Below, in pieces: positions 46,432 to 58,174 of a DNA stretch of 64,000 nucleotides. The stretch comes from Oegoconia quadripuncta. Its lineage: Eukaryota > Arthropoda > Insecta > Lepidoptera > Autostichidae. The stretch spans positions 3,062,413 through 3,126,412 of the forward strand of contig OX438751.1 of assembly GCA_949316235.1 (NCBI GenBank), read 5' to 3'. The position numbers and the translations under genes were made by a program. The notes under the pieces are model-generated. The model was not told the DNA's origin. It saw only the letters and a program-made list of their open reading frames with translations, and ran no database searches. The first letter of the stretch is position 1; every line of letters starts with the position of its first letter.

Positions 46432-47460
46432 ACTATGGGCCTCATAAGAAGGCTCAGGGTCACCCAAATGGCAATGGAGAGAGCTAGGCTCGGAGTCTCC
46501 CTGCGGGATCGAATCAGAAATGAGGAAATCCACAGGAGAACCAAGGTGACCGACATAGCTCGAAGAATTATAAACAAACTCACACACTTACATTTTTTCC
46601 TTTCTCGTCTATTCTTTTCCAAACTATGTTATACTGTTTCCACTTTTTAATTGTATTTGCTATATTGCTATGTATCGATATTAACATTGTTACTGCCTGC
46701 GACACCTAGGGGGAGCCTGGCAATTTGAAAAACAGGGTTATTTTCCTAGTTCAGATGCCAGTCTCTCAGAAGAGAAATAGTATATTTTGGCCTGAATTTT
46801 ATAATAATGATGTTGTTTAGATATTTTCTTAACTATTTACCTCGTGTGTGAAACAAAAAGATTATTATTATTATTAGGTCCTTATCTATGAAATTGGCGT
46901 TTTGTATGAAGAATTTCATTAAGACTGTTTCCTTTTCCAAGACATTTTTAATATTTTTTTGGGAACGGCAAATCCAAATTTAGCTAAACTTTGTGTGTAT
47001 TATCGGATAACATTAAATTATGTATAGGCAGCGTTAATTTTTAAAAGTAACCGCTTTATAAAACTTTCAGTGAATCTAAGAAATGATTATGGGAAGCACA
47101 TGAAAAGAGCTCTGTTCAAATTTTTTTATTATGTGACTTAGCCCAAAAATTAAAAAATATTTCATGTGAAACCTTGAAATAATATTCCAATTTTCAAATA
47201 AAAAACAAATTTGGATATAGCTTTCAAAATCGCAGGAATTGGTACATATGATTAACGAAGAAAAAGAACTCCAATTTCATAGGTAAAAGACCCAATATAA
47301 TTGCCAAACTTAAGTGGCAGTGGGCGGCACATTGCTCATAGGACCGACGCCCGTTGGAGCGGAAAGGTTCTTGAGTGGCCACCGACTTCTTTGGGGGAGG
47401 CCTTTGTCCAGCAGTGCACGTCTTACAGCTGATATGATGACGACATATAGAAATAGCATT
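46432..47460 (+). mobile_element. RTE-clade LINE relic, split
   Basis: 46432-46572 reads 'GLIRRLRVTQMAMERARLGV' and 'RIRNEEIHRRTKVTDIARRI', the C-terminal region of RTE ORF2; the next part ('IAKLKWQWAAH', then 'gggggaggcctttgtccagcagtgcacg') resumes at 47298. The gap holds unrelated DNA and MITE-B copy 3. Confidence 0.7.
46874..47297 (+). mobile_element. MITE-B copy 3 (424 bp)
   Basis: Same length and order as copy 1; preceded by (ATT)n. It lies inside the split RTE relic. Confidence 0.85.
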
Positions 47461-47889
47461 CGCCTATCAGAGCGAGTACGATTTCGTCACGAGTGAAAGA
47501 AGATTATTATAGATCCAGTAAGGCAAACTCCCCCACAACCATTAATACAACTTTTTGGATTGTCACCTTAATTCAAGACTTATATCGTATCTCAATCCTA
47601 CTTTAAGTTGAAGTAGTTTAATTTAATGAAGAGTTCGTAGCAGTTGTCTACGCAGCGTAGGCAAGGCCCCTACGCCGTAACGGTTATCGTAGGCGGCTAC
47701 GAGCAAAGGATGTTATTGAAACATGACGTGAATAGACTTCGAAAAGCATTTTTCTTGAGAACTCATTGGAATATTAATTTGGCACAACGTTGCCGGTTAC
47801 ACTCTAATGCTAAAATAGTTCGATAGTTTCAAGATAACCCCATGATTTATTGGTCGTATGTTCAAATTATAATAAACATAAAAATAATA

Positions 47890-48060
47890 ATAAATATCCC
47901 TGGACATACACATAGCATAATTTCACACTACGCAATAAGACCTGTATTATGAATACTAAGTGGTTTATTATACTACACGAATACATTTTTTTTGTAAATA
48001 TCTAACTAATGTTATAAATGCGAAAGTTTGGATGTTTCTTTGTCACCTTTTTAGCTGTTC
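47890..48060 (-). mobile_element. SINE S3 piece and Helitron-like 5' piece
   Basis: 47890-48000 resembles the S3 body (diverged); 48003-48030 'ctaatgttataaatgcgaaagtttgg' begins the Helitron-like repeat on the + strand. Confidence 0.4.
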
Positions 48061-48114
48061 AATTATACTTTTTAACATACCGAAATAGTCCTAACTTTAT
48101 AATGAAAATGAAAA

Positions 48115-48300
48115 AATAAAAATGAAAATCATTTATTCATGTAGGCAATACAATATGCACTTATGAACGTCACTTGTTTTTTAAACTACCACTAGCTCGG
48201 AACGCGACCGCTACTGAGAAGAGCTAGCGAGAAACTCAGAGGGTTAGTCTTTTTTCAATCAGTCATTTACAATCTAGAAAGGTTAAAACAAGTTTTATAT
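48115..48300 (-). mobile_element. CR1-like LINE 3' tail
   Basis: 'aaatcatttattcatgtaggcaatac...gagctagcgagaaactcagagggttagtcttttt', antisense LINE tail; a relative is at 58175-58320. Confidence 0.5.
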
Positions 48301-48562
48301 ATCGTGTAGAGGAGCAGTGTAATCCCATGGATTACTATCACTAATGTAGTCTGAAATTTTGTAATATCATTTTTTACATAATTTTTGTTTTATAATAAGT
48401 TTAAATTTATTAAGCGGAAGATTCTGTATATCAATATCTTGTTGTAGAAGCGCACATATTGACATCTGAATGACTTACTAACTTTACTAAAAGGTACAGC
48501 TAATTGATTTTTGTTCCTTGCATTGACATTATGTCGGTCACAATTTTTCTCGAATGAATATA

Positions 48563-48828
48563 GGGCGTCCCAAAGTTATGGGACATGAAGGGGAAGTACC
48601 TTAAATATCGTAGATAGTGAATTTTGCTCAAAGAAGACTTTATGTTATTTTTAAAAGTTAGTAATTCTGCATTCATAGATTTTCTAAAAATTACTTGCTT
48701 CGGCTGGGAATCGAACCGACTTAAATGTGAAAAAAAAAACACCCTACTTTTATGATGCCAATCGAAAGAATAGCTAAAAAATAATAACTCTGCCTAAGTA
48801 ACATAGTATTTTAAAAGAAAGGAACAAC
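48563..48828. repeat. left terminal inverted repeat
   Basis: Complement of 50413-50680. Contains 'ggctgggaatcgaaccgac', which on the other strand reads as a tRNA-type B box, and a run of A before 'caccctac'. Confidence 0.9.
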
Positions 48829-49272
48829 ATAAAATGATTGAGTCAAATTTCAAGAAAGTTATTTATTGCCGACGACGTTCGAAAAGTAGCGATATTATCA
48901 TTCCAAAGATAGCATTGATTATTCGTAAATAAGTACCCACTTCATAAAATAGGTACTAACATAGTTTTCCTTATTATAAGTGCACGTGTAGATGAAATGA
49001 TAAAACTTGTATTTCAATACGTCCTCTGTAAGCTAGACAGAAGGCAAATTAAAAACAAAAATAAATAATTTATAATTTGAAAATGGAACAGTTTATGACA
49101 GCGTTTGTTTGAATGCATACTTTTTAAGATATTTTAAAAAGAAGTGATATTTTTAAATGTTGTTCTTAAATTTGAAAATGGAACAGTATGTGCGAGCGTT
49201 TGTTTTTCGGATATTGATCTGTTTAGTCTCAATTCACTTACACAAGTGTTATTGTGTTAATTTATTGCGAAC

Positions 49273-50334
49273 ATGGCATATCAAGTAAGTTTTGATCTAA
49301 TGGAAGCATATTTTTTGAACGATAAAGATATCTCTAGAAGTTTGCGGTGGTATGGCGTAAAATATCCTGATAGACAAATACCGTCTCGTAAAGTTTTGAA
49401 AAGGCTTGTGAACAATTTGAAAACTCTGGGACGTTTCGATAAACGCCCAAGAGAACCACAGCAAGAAAACCATACGATCAACGACGAAGAACTTGGTATT
49501 TTAATTTACTTTTCGGCTTTTCCGAAAGCATCGGTGAGAGAAGGAGAACATGAAATTGGAGTTTCAAAAAGTAAAATACACCGTGTATTAAAAAAACACG
49601 GTTTTAAGAGTTATGTTGAAGGACGATTGGTTCAAAAATTACTTCCGGGCGATACAGAAAGGAGAAAAAATTTCTGTCTTGATATCCAGGCACGATTGCT
49701 CGAAGATCCAAATTTTTTGGATAATATTATTTGGACAGACGAATCTAACTTTAGCAATAACGGTATGTATAACCGCAACAATAATCGTATTTGGTCTAAA
49801 GAAAATCCCCTACGAGTGACTGAAACTAATAACCAAGTGCGTTTTTCACTCAACTGTTGGTGCGGACTTTTAAAAAACCGGGTTTTCTTAATCCATTTTT
49901 ACCAAGGAACCTTGAACACAGAAAAGTATTTAGGAATACTTCAAATTTTAAGGGATAAGATAAGAAACCATTCCGCGGCGGAGCAAGAAAACTTAATTTT
50001 CCAACAAGATGGAGCTCCGGCTCATAATAGTCGGAGAGCAGCAGATTTTCTAAATGAATGTTTTCCTACATGGATTGGTACAAATGGACCGATTAGATGG
50101 CCGGCCAGATCCCCGGACCTCACACCATTAGATTTCTTCTTTTGGGGATACGTGAAAGATATGCTATACAAAAAGCGATACGAGAACGTAGGCGAGTTGC
50201 AAACAGAATTGTGCCATATCACATCGAGTGTTCACCATAAAATGATTAGAAAATCAACAGGCAGCGGGCTCATTAAAAGATTGGCGATTTGCGTAAGACA
50301 AGAGGGATCACATTTTGAGCATTTAATTAATTAA
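49273..50334 (+). CDS. IS630/Tc1/mariner superfamily transposase
   Basis: A complete 353-aa transposase. The N-terminal about 110 residues form paired helix-turn-helix regions ('IPSRKVLKRLVNNLKTLGRF', 'EIGVSKSKIHRVLKKHGFK'). Catalytic triad: D156 in 'IIWTDESNF', D246 in 'FQQDGAPAH', D287 in 'SPDLTPLDFFFWGY'. Forty residues separate the last two, so it is neither classic mariner (DD34D) nor Tc1 (DD34E); the 'LTPLDFFFWG' signature is common in insect elements of this superfamily. No stop or frameshift, and the terminal repeats are almost identical, so it may still be active. Confidence 0.9.
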   Translation: MAYQVSFDLMEAYFLNDKDISRSLRWYGVKYPDRQIPSRKVLKRLVNNLKTLGRFDKRPREPQQENHTINDEELGILIYFSAFPKASVREGEHEIGVSKSKIHRVLKKHGFKSYVEGRLVQKLLPGDTERRKNFCLDIQARLLEDPNFLDNIIWTDESNFSNNGMYNRNNNRIWSKENPLRVTETNNQVRFSLNCWCGLLKNRVFLIHFYQGTLNTEKYLGILQILRDKIRNHSAAEQENLIFQQDGAPAHNSRRAADFLNECFPTWIGTNGPIRWPARSPDLTPLDFFFWGYVKDMLYKKRYENVGELQTELCHITSSVHHKMIRKSTGSGLIKRLAICVRQEGSHFEHLIN

Positions 50335-50412
50335 TTTACAAAAAAATACCTACTTAATTGACTACGGCAGTTTCATGTATGTTTTTTATTTGATTAAAAT
50401 GATTAATTTCAC

Positions 50413-50680
50413 GTTGTTCCTTTCTTTTAAAATACTATGTTACTTAGGCAGAGTTATTATTTTTTAGCTATTCTTTCGATTGGCATCATAAAAGTAGGGT
50501 GTTTTTTTTTTCACATTTGAGTCGGTTCGATTCCCAGCCGAAGCAAATAATTTTTAGAAAATCTATGAATGCAGAATTACTAACTTTTAAAAATAACATA
50601 AAGTCTTCTTTGAGCAAAATTCACTATCTACGATATTTAAGGTACTTCCCCTTCATGTCCCATAACTTTGGGACGCCCTG
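50413..50680. repeat. right terminal inverted repeat
   Basis: Complement of 48563-48828; visible differences are c/t in 'attacttgc/attatttgc', t/c in 'acttaaatg/actcaaatg' and the extreme end. Confidence 0.9.
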
Positions 50681-50714
50681 TATATTTCTTTTAACATATA
50701 CAAGATTTTCATAT

Positions 50715-52017
50715 ACTACTCTGTGTAAAAAGTATCGGGAATATGTCAATAAAAAGACCCGCGTAAAAGAGGTCGTTCTAATTTTTTTACTGCATATTGG
50801 TAGCACTGTACTGATTTAGCGCGCAAAATTTGAGCGGGATCTGTCATTTAATTTGTTTTAAACTACACTTTTTGTTGGTCATAGTTTTGAGTCCTCGGCG
50901 ATTTTTACAATGGAAAATATTGTTGAACAAAGAGTGTGCCTTAAATTTTGTGTTTCAAATGATATTTCATGTGGTGAATCACTAAAAATGTTGCGAAATA
51001 CCTACGGCGAATCGTGTATATCGAAAACAAGGGCTTATGAATGGTATAAGGCTTTTAAAGAAGGCCGAGAAGTAGTAGTAGACTTGCCTCGTTCTGGTAG
51101 ACCTTCAACCGCTACGACCAAAGAAAACATCGACAGAATCAAGAAGCTAGTGCTCGAAAATCGACGTATGAGTCTGAGAGAGTTGGCTAGTGAGGTGAAC
51201 ATATCTTTTAAGTCCGTCCACAACATTCTCATTGACATTTCATAGGCATTAGTTCCAAAAGAGCTCAATTTTGTTCAAAAAGCGCAGCGAAAGCATGTCG
51301 CTGAAGACATGGTTTCCCGAGCTTCTACGGATCCGACCTTTATGAAACGTATAATAACTGGCGACGAGACATGGGTTTATGAGTACGACATGCAAACAAG
51401 CCAACAGTCTTCAGAATGGCGTCTCGAAAACGAGCCGAAACCCAAAAAACCGCGGCAAAGTCGCTCCAAAATCAAGGTGATGCTGACAGTTTTTTTTGAC
51501 TACCGTGGTGTGGTTCACTCCGAATTCCTTCCAGAGGCAGAAACAGTGAATAAAGAATATTATTTAGGCGTCATGAAGCGTTTGCGTGAGAGTATCCGCC
51601 GAAAACGTCCAGATTTGTGGCAACACAACTCATGGATGCTGCACCATGATAATGCACCATCACACACAGCCATTATAGTGAAAGAGTTTTTAGCGAAAAA
51701 TTCAACAAAAGTTCTCGACCAAGCACCGTATTCACCTGATATGGCTCCGTCTGACTTTTTTTTATTTCCCAAGTTAAAATTACCACTTCGAGGAAAACGT
51801 TTTGAGTCGATAGAAGCCATAAAAGAAAATTCGCTGAATGAGCTAAAGGCCATACCGCAAATAGCCTATGAAAAATGTATGGAAGACTGGGTGAAGCGGT
51901 GGAGATGTTGTATTGCAAGCGATGGGGCCTACTTTGAAGGCGATAAAATAAATTTAGATGAATAATTTGTATTTTTTGTTTTATTGACAAATTCCCGATA
52001 CTTAGTACACTGAATGT
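50715..52017 (+). mobile_element. mariner element (DD34D), inactivated, 1.3 kb
   Basis: Ends 'ctctgtgtaaaaagtatcgg' (about 50717-50737) and the complement of 'aattcccgatacttagtaca' (51989-52010) are imperfect inverted repeats sharing 'aagtatcgggaat.tgtcaat'; TA flanks. Normal mariner length. It starts 35 bp after the end of the previous transposon. Confidence 0.8.
50910..51965 (+). pseudogene. mariner transposase with in-frame stop
   Basis: The N-terminal half (50910-51242) has the HTH region ('CVSNDISCGESLKMLRNTYG', 'DLPRSGRPSTATTKENIDRI'). The C-terminal half has 'TGDETWVYEYD', 'HHDNAPSH' and 'YSPDMAPSDFFLFPKL' with 34 residues between the last two Asp, so DD34D. A TAG at 51243-51245 in the same frame interrupts it where about six residues also seem to be missing. 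It cannot make a full-length enzyme without readthrough. Confidence 0.85.
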
Positions 52018-52029
52018 ATATGTATATAT

Positions 52030-52440
52030 ATTGTGACGGAAATATTAATTTCTTTAAATATTTGTCTTAATATATCTCTCTGTAAGACAAATATGTTGTA
52101 TGTATCAGCAGCGTTTCCGCACAGCAAGATACCATATGACATCAAGCTGTAAAAGTAGCTGAAGTAGACTAAGCGCACTGTTTCAGTATCACAGATATTT
52201 CGAATTTTCTTAACAGCATATGCGGCAGAACTGAGTATTTTCATTCGTTTTTTTATATGGGGTCTCGACTGTAAAATCTAACTGTAAATAAAATCTAAGA
52301 AATTTCGTTTTGTTCTCATTAAGGAGCAAGTTATTGACTGTGAACCATTCGACTATTTTTGAGACAGCATTATTCACTTCGTCATATGCTATATATAAAA
52401 TAGGGAAACTAAAGTCAGATATTTTTAACCTTACCAATTC
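52030..52440 (-). pseudogene. LINE reverse transcriptase relic
   Basis: Two overlapping - frames read 'ILYIAYDEVNNAVSKIVEWF', '[15 protein letters not shown]' and 'SSAAYAVKKIRNICDTETVR', 'LVYFSYFYSLMSYGILLCGN', the palm and thumb region of a non-LTR reverse transcriptase, with frameshifts. The mariner lies at its left edge. Confidence 0.65.
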
Positions 52441-52774
52441 TCAAATCACTTCTAGGCCATTAGATCTCCGTCATTTACGACGGTGACGTCAGATGTGAGC
52501 CTACCGGTGACCTATAGTGAAAGGGCAAGCATGAACCGAACCGTCCTTTGTTCAGCTCCGACCCGAAATGACAAACGCCACTTATGGACCCTTACACCTA
52601 AAAATAAAATTTCCATTCTACTGATATCTAAAAATATACGTCCGAATTATATTTACCGTGGAACTATAACTTAAGAGGGTTAATTAATACTATACAAACT
52701 TTCAAGTTCCAAGTTGTCGAAACGAATAAACCGATTCTAATAAAACTTTACACACAAAGCACATTAATTTTTTT

Positions 52775-52802
52775 TTTATGCACAATGGGTTGGTACTAAA
52801 TA
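52775..52802 (-). mobile_element. SINE S1 3' end fragment
   Basis: 'ttttttttatgcacaatgggttggtact' only. Confidence 0.5.
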
Positions 52803-52825
52803 CGTCATACGTCTAAAATGTTAGT

Positions 52826-53264
52826 ATTAGGTCTTTACCTATGAAATTGGAGATTTTTTTCTTGGTTAATCATAATGTACCAACCCTACGATTCTATAGC
52901 TATTTCCAAATTTGTTTTTTATTTGGAAAATAGAATATATTTTCAAGGTTTCACATGAAATATTTTTTAATGTTCAGACATTAAATTAGCTCAGGCTAAA
53001 TCACATAATAAAAAAAACTTGAACACAGCTCCTTTCATGAGCTTCCCATATTATTTCTTAGATTCGCAGAAACTTTTATAAAGCGGTTACTTTTAAAAAT
53101 TAACACTGCCTATATTTAACTTAATGTTATCCAATAATACACACAAAGTTTAGCTAAATTTGGTTTTGCCGTTCCCAAAAAAATTTGAAATGTGTTTGTA
53201 TGGAGAAAACAGTCTTAATGAAATTCTTCATACACAACGCCAATTTCATAGGTAAGGACCTAAT
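52826..53264 (-). mobile_element. MITE-B copy 4 (439 bp)
   Basis: Inverted copy: 'attaggtctttacctatgaaattggag ... cgccaatttcataggtaaggacctaat'. More diverged inside than copies 1 and 3. Confidence 0.8.
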
Positions 53265-54635
53265 AGAGAAAATTTTCGAAAAAGATTATTAAAACTAAAT
53301 TAGAGCAATTTTAGGTTTTCCATAGTCACAGAAAAAATGCAATATAGGATATATTGCATTGCATTTAAATTCGATATTTTGAAAATTTTTAGATCTATAT
53401 ATAAGACTAAGAATAATTTAATATATAACCACAGGTAAATACAATAGTAGTAGTTAAAATTCCTCCTCTGTATGCGTCTAGGTAACCTAAGGAATGCGCC
53501 AAATTTTATGAACATGGTCCGTACGCTTGAGCTGCGGGATGATCTCTGGTCAGTAATGCGCACTCTGATTGGTTGTCTCAGTAATGACACCGTTTACACT
53601 GACCCCACAATATCGTAATTTTCTTCTACATTCTAGTAGTACATTCTATTCTTACCACTTTTCTGAAACTGTATTTTCTTTTCTGTTGTGCAATAAAGTG
53701 TATTTCTATTGTATTGTAGTGGGTTGTATTGTATTGTAGTTTTGAGGGGGTTTCATAAATTTTTAAGTTATCATTATAACACAGCTGTCTTGTATACCTG
53801 GATGCTAAAATCATATTAGGTCCTCACGAATTTTCTTTTATAAGTTATATTAATAAAGATTCTAAGTTCAGCTCAAATATAAATTCCGTCTGGGTTCTTT
53901 GTTCAGCTTCTGTAAGGTTTGAAAACGTTAATTAACGAGTAAAAATTGCTATTAATCTAAAAGCCTTTACAAATCCAGATTAAGCATTCATAGAGAAGCC
54001 TTTCAGACGACCTTTCGTTTAAGTAAGAATAATTATTAAATACTTATTAAAAAGCTTCTTTAACTGAGGTTGTCTGGAAGAAATCGCTATCAGCGATAGA
54101 CCGCCTTTGTACACTTCATCATGTATGTTAAATGTTCTTTGTATTTTATTTTTGTGTGCAATAAAGAATTTAATAATAATAATAATAATTATTTGAATCT
54201 AAATGTTATATTAAAATGTTTAATGTACGTCACCAACAATGGTTCATCATCATATCATTCTCAGGACGTCTACGAGAAGACGTTGTTATCCTAAACTTTC
54301 AAGATTTTTATTAAGAAGTCTGAATATACATTGTTTCTATGTAAATTAAAGATATTAACAAAAACATACTAAAACACAGATAAAAAAGGCCCTGGAACAT
54401 AAGTTCACGTCATAAGTAGAACACATGCTCCAGGTCACTGCTTTGTGGCATTCCGGGACTGAGCCGTCAACGTGACAAAGTGTCCAGTGGACGAATTGTT
54501 TAATGGTCATAAAGCACGAGTACAAACGTACAAATGTCAAAACGTATAAAACGAAATGGTCACAATGTTTTGGTGACAAATAATGTCATTGCTAAAATGT
54601 ATGCGAGTTAGAATGTGTATATGACAAAATGTCCT
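53265..54635. other. stretch without supported genes
   Basis: AT-rich. A LINE tail ends at about 54185 ('gaccgcctttgtacactt...gtgtgcaataaagaatttaataataataat'). Simple 'tattgtattgtagt' repeats occur at 53710-53742. Confidence 0.45.
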
Positions 54636-54639
54636 TGAA

Positions 54640-54726
54640 GAGCTGATGCGATTCGCTGTTAGCGATAATGCCGTACGCGGTAATTTGTTAATTATGTAAT
54701 AAAGAGTATTTGATTGATTGATTGAA
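54640..54726 (+). mobile_element. LINE 3' tail, + copy
   Basis: 'cgattcgctgttagcgataatgccg...ttaattatgtaataaagagtatttgattgattgattga' is the complement of 54807-54915. Confidence 0.6.
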
Positions 54727-54729
54727 TAA

Positions 54730-55243
54730 ATAATAGTCCCAAGCTAAACAGTGTTTGTACTATGGATACTAGATAACGGATAAACATACATAAATCCCAA
54801 CTAATCAATCAATCAAATACTCTTTATTGCCCAATTAACAAAAGCTATATGAAGAATACAGCGTACATCATTAATCGTACAAAAAGGCGGCCTTATCGCT
54901 AACAGCGATCTCTTCCAGGCAATTACTAATATTATAAATGCGAAAGTTTGTGTGTGTGTATGTCTGTATGCATGTATGTATGTTACCTCTTTACGTCGAT
55001 ACGATTTGGATGAAATTTGGTGATTAGGACCTGGAATAACATATAGGCTAATTTTTTTGTGAACCGATCTTGATAAAATCTTCCACGCGGACGAAGTTGC
55101 GGGCGGTAAGCTTGTATTTATATAAACATCTATGACTCGGGAATAAATGTTTGTATGATGAATGCGAACCCCTCCCATAATCGAACCCGCAACCGTTGGT
55201 TTCGCTGACAGGGTCATTATCCACTACACCAATCGGTCGTCAA
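54730..55243 (-). mobile_element. SINE S2, - copy, split by two inserts
   Basis: Outer parts 54730-54800 ('tcccaagctaaacagtgtttgtactatggatactagataacgg') and about 55117-55243 ('aacatctatgactcgggaataaatg...cgaacccgcaaccgttggtttcgctgacagg...accaatcggtcgtc') belong to one S2. Between them lie a LINE tail (54807-54915) and a Helitron-like repeat (54928-55115). Confidence 0.7.
54928..55115 (+). mobile_element. Helitron-like non-autonomous repeat
   Basis: 'actaatattataaatgcgaaagtttgtgtg...gatacgatttggatgaaatttggtg...cgcggacgaagttgcgggcggtaagcttg'. The 3' end has the short GC-rich palindrome before a CTAG/CTTG end expected of Helitron-like elements. Confidence 0.5.
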
Positions 55244-55529
55244 TAATAATCACAATAAATGTAAGAACTATTTAAATAAATGAAATATTTGCAAAAGATG
55301 GTGCTTCTCTTATGAGGTTCGAAATTGATTAATTTGTTATACGAGTTTATATAAAACCTTATTAGGAACTGTGTGTTTTGTCTATGTGTAAACCATCCAC
55401 TTTTTTAAATTATTGGATTCGGATAGACACGATTCCATATTTAAAAATGTAGTCATTGTACGCCAACGCGGTCACCTGGTAACCGCAAACAATTCATTTT
55501 CAATTGTGCTGCGTCGCGGCAGTTATTGT

Positions 55530-55570
55530 GTAAAGTAGGCGGACGAAGCCGCGGGCAACAGCTAGTAATC
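55530..55570 (+). mobile_element. Helitron-like repeat, 3' end only
   Basis: 'taggcggacgaagccgcgggcaacagctag|ta'. Confidence 0.5.
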
Positions 55571-55599
55571 TAAATAAAAATCTATTTAATAAAAATACG

Positions 55600-57115
55600 C
55601 CCACCCTCATGTCTAAGCGGGACGTTGCCTCTTTGTATGGCCACCGAGGTACCCGCCAGCAGCCCTGCGGTCGCCCGAGGCCTCTACCAGACGGGCTTTG
55701 ACTTCTCTGAAAAAAAAATTAAGACCTAAATCTTGTTAAATCTAAATAGATTAAAAAAAAATACGCTTAGAGAAATTAATTCATCCCTTGATTAACAATT
55801 TAAAACACTCCGGGTTTTATTTTGACTATAGGTACATACATAGCGTCACGAACTTTATCCCATATGGTGGGCAGAGATATCCCAAACAATAGTGTTTGGG
55901 TATTCCAAAGTTTAATGATTGATACAACATGCACGTTTCACCTTTTGAAATATAAAGAAATGCACACGTGACAGGGGGTGAGCCCATCGCCGTTGAAACG
56001 TACAAAGCTATAAATATTTTTTGGTGGAAAGTCCGTTAATCATCTTTTACGACACCCACGGGAAGAGACGGGTTAGTTCTATTCTATTTGAATGCCGAAA
56101 CCACACAGCACGAGAGAAGTAAACAAATTACCAATTAAGAAGATAGAAACAGATTTTTTCCGTTGAATTTACTATGCGGACTACAGTTCCTAATCACAAG
56201 AAAAACTACAAAAATAAAGACATACTCTTTACAAAAAAATAATATTGGGCCAACTTATTTGAGGGCGAAGTTCTAGTCAACTTTTCATGCTAAAAGAAAC
56301 ATTATGAGAATGACTCGCCTATAAACTAGATTTATGGCTTCCAATGAGAACGGGGAAATTATTATATGAACAGAGACAGACTAAGGATTGTGGCGGGTCA
56401 ATTGGTGACGCTTTCCACCTTTGTTTGCCAGAGAGTGAAGGTTTACGTGCAACGCCTAAATATCGTCGTTTTGTTAGACTAGCCTAACCCACCTCCACTT
56501 AGGGTTACCATATCTCAGGATTTCTCCCGAAATCTCAGGATTTTTAGGCTCCTACCAGTCTTGCGGCCGGATTTTGGAAATCTCAGGATTTTTAGGATTT
56601 TTAATAAAATAGCATTGATTTTTTAGATCTTTTTCACTAAAAGTTTACAAAAACAAAAAATAATTTTCTTTAGAATAGACCTATTCATAAAATACAACTC
56701 AAGTAAAATCAACATTTTTAGTAATTAAACCTTCATGATTGGTCTGTGTGATAAGTATATCATATATTTACTTTGCGAAGATACCTTTAAGCCCGCGCCC
56801 GTTTAAAACTATAATTTGACGTTTTTATACAAAATTATTTTATTTTGCGACAAAATATCAGGATTTTGCAATGGCAATCAGGCTTTTTCTCCGAACTTTG
56901 CGATCTGGTAAACCTACTCCCACTGCAATTAATGTATAGTCAGGATTCAAACCACAATAATCGGAACACATGTTATTGAGATACATCCCGACAAAGATTG
57001 ACTACAGGGCAACAGTTGACTGGACTGTCGCCTGAGCTGGCAGGTCAGCCTTCATATAAAGAGAAACGGGGCATAATATTATTATCTAATCTAACTAATT
57101 CTAACTTTTTTTTAA
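55600..57115. other. stretch without supported genes
   Basis: 55610-55715 is a GC-richer piece ('gccaccgaggtacccgccagcag...') ending in a run of A, perhaps a LINE 3' end. 55965-56115 is the 'gtgagcccatcgccgttgaaacg...acgacacccacgggaagag' repeat. The remainder shows nothing. Confidence 0.45.
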
Positions 57116-57121
57116 ATTTTT

Positions 57122-57288
57122 GTTATGCACAACGGGTTGGTACTTGACCTCAATCACACCATGCTAAGTGAAGCTTAGGTCGAAGGTGGAAGCATACTGA
57201 CCCGGAAACCTCAACACATTTGGGGACTGGCTATCTTATCTCTGACAACCGGAACACAACAATGCTATTAACATTGCTGCTTGGCGGC
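57122..57288 (-). mobile_element. SINE S1, - copy (3' half)
   Basis: 'tatgcacaacgggttggtacttgacctcaatcacac...cggaacacaacaatgctattaacattgctgcttggcggc'. The head half is missing. Confidence 0.8.
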
Positions 57289-57304
57289 TAACTAATAAAT
57301 AAAA

Positions 57305-57477
57305 AATATTACTAATATTATAAATACGAAACTTTGGATGTTTGTTTGTGTATTGCTCAATCACGGCGAAACGGCTAAACGGATTCGGATGATATACCCT
57401 GGATTAAGACATTAATAATATTTTTTATCCCGGTAAAGTAAATCCAAGCAGGCGAAGCCGCAGGCGGAAAGCTAGTT
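57305..57477 (+). mobile_element. Helitron-like non-autonomous repeat
   Basis: 'actaatattataaatacgaaactttgg ... caatcacggcgaaacggctaaacgg ... ggcgaagccgcaggcggaaagctag|t'. A short complete copy of about 170 bp. Confidence 0.55.
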
Positions 57478-57479
57478 AT

Positions 57480-58165
57480 TAATATTAGACTAGCAGCTTT
57501 AAGCTGATGCGTGTATATCAGTGCACTTGTGTTTGGTCTAATATTTTTTTTTAATATTTGTCCAGTCTGTTTTTGTACCGATCACCGACTCTTGTAATTT
57601 GTTCCACACTTTCCCTACTCGATTCCACTGTGCATATGCTGTCAAATCACTGACTCTTCCCCCTGTAACATATTTACTAACTAACAGTTGCATAAAACTG
57701 TATACATCATTTTTACACATTATGTCTTGTAACAGACGCCTAGCTGACCGTATTTGGCTAATTGTACCCCGATTTAATGAATCGATCTGCCATAAAGTTG
57801 TTTAATGGGACGTAATTTATGGGGTTACGAGGCTGACAGTTATTGTGTTAGATGTACGTACTATACTAGAGGTAACGATGACCGAATAGCCGATGGATTA
57901 CGCTCTGTGTGTTTAGGAGTCCATAATTAGATGACAATAATGAATTGAAATGTGCCAAGGATGAAACAAAAAGGTTTTTGGAAGCTATTAATTAATATGC
58001 TATTTTGTTGCTAAATATACTTGTTAGGTATATATAGGTACTTAGAAAATGATTATTTAATATTTCTGTTTAATATTATATATTTTGTTTCACTTGTTTT
58101 GATTAACTTTTATAGTAGGGCGGGGAGACAACAGGGTTTAAAATACAGGTAAAATATTTTTACCT
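57480..58165. other. stretch without supported genes
   Basis: The - frame at 57720-57538 and + frame at 57599-57805 overlap; neither has a recognisable domain. AT-rich. Confidence 0.4.
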
Positions 58166-58174
58166 CAAATCAAA

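Larger units (their letters stand above)
48562..50680 (+). mobile_element. near-intact IS630/Tc1/mariner-type transposon, 2.1 kb
   Basis: Terminal inverted repeats 48563-48828 and 50413-50680 (about 267 bp) differ at only a few positions by eye. Outer ends 'cagggcgtcccaaagttatg', TA on both sides. A single open transposase lies between them. The left end has lost two bases (TA-GGGCG against TACAGGGCG). Confidence 0.9.
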
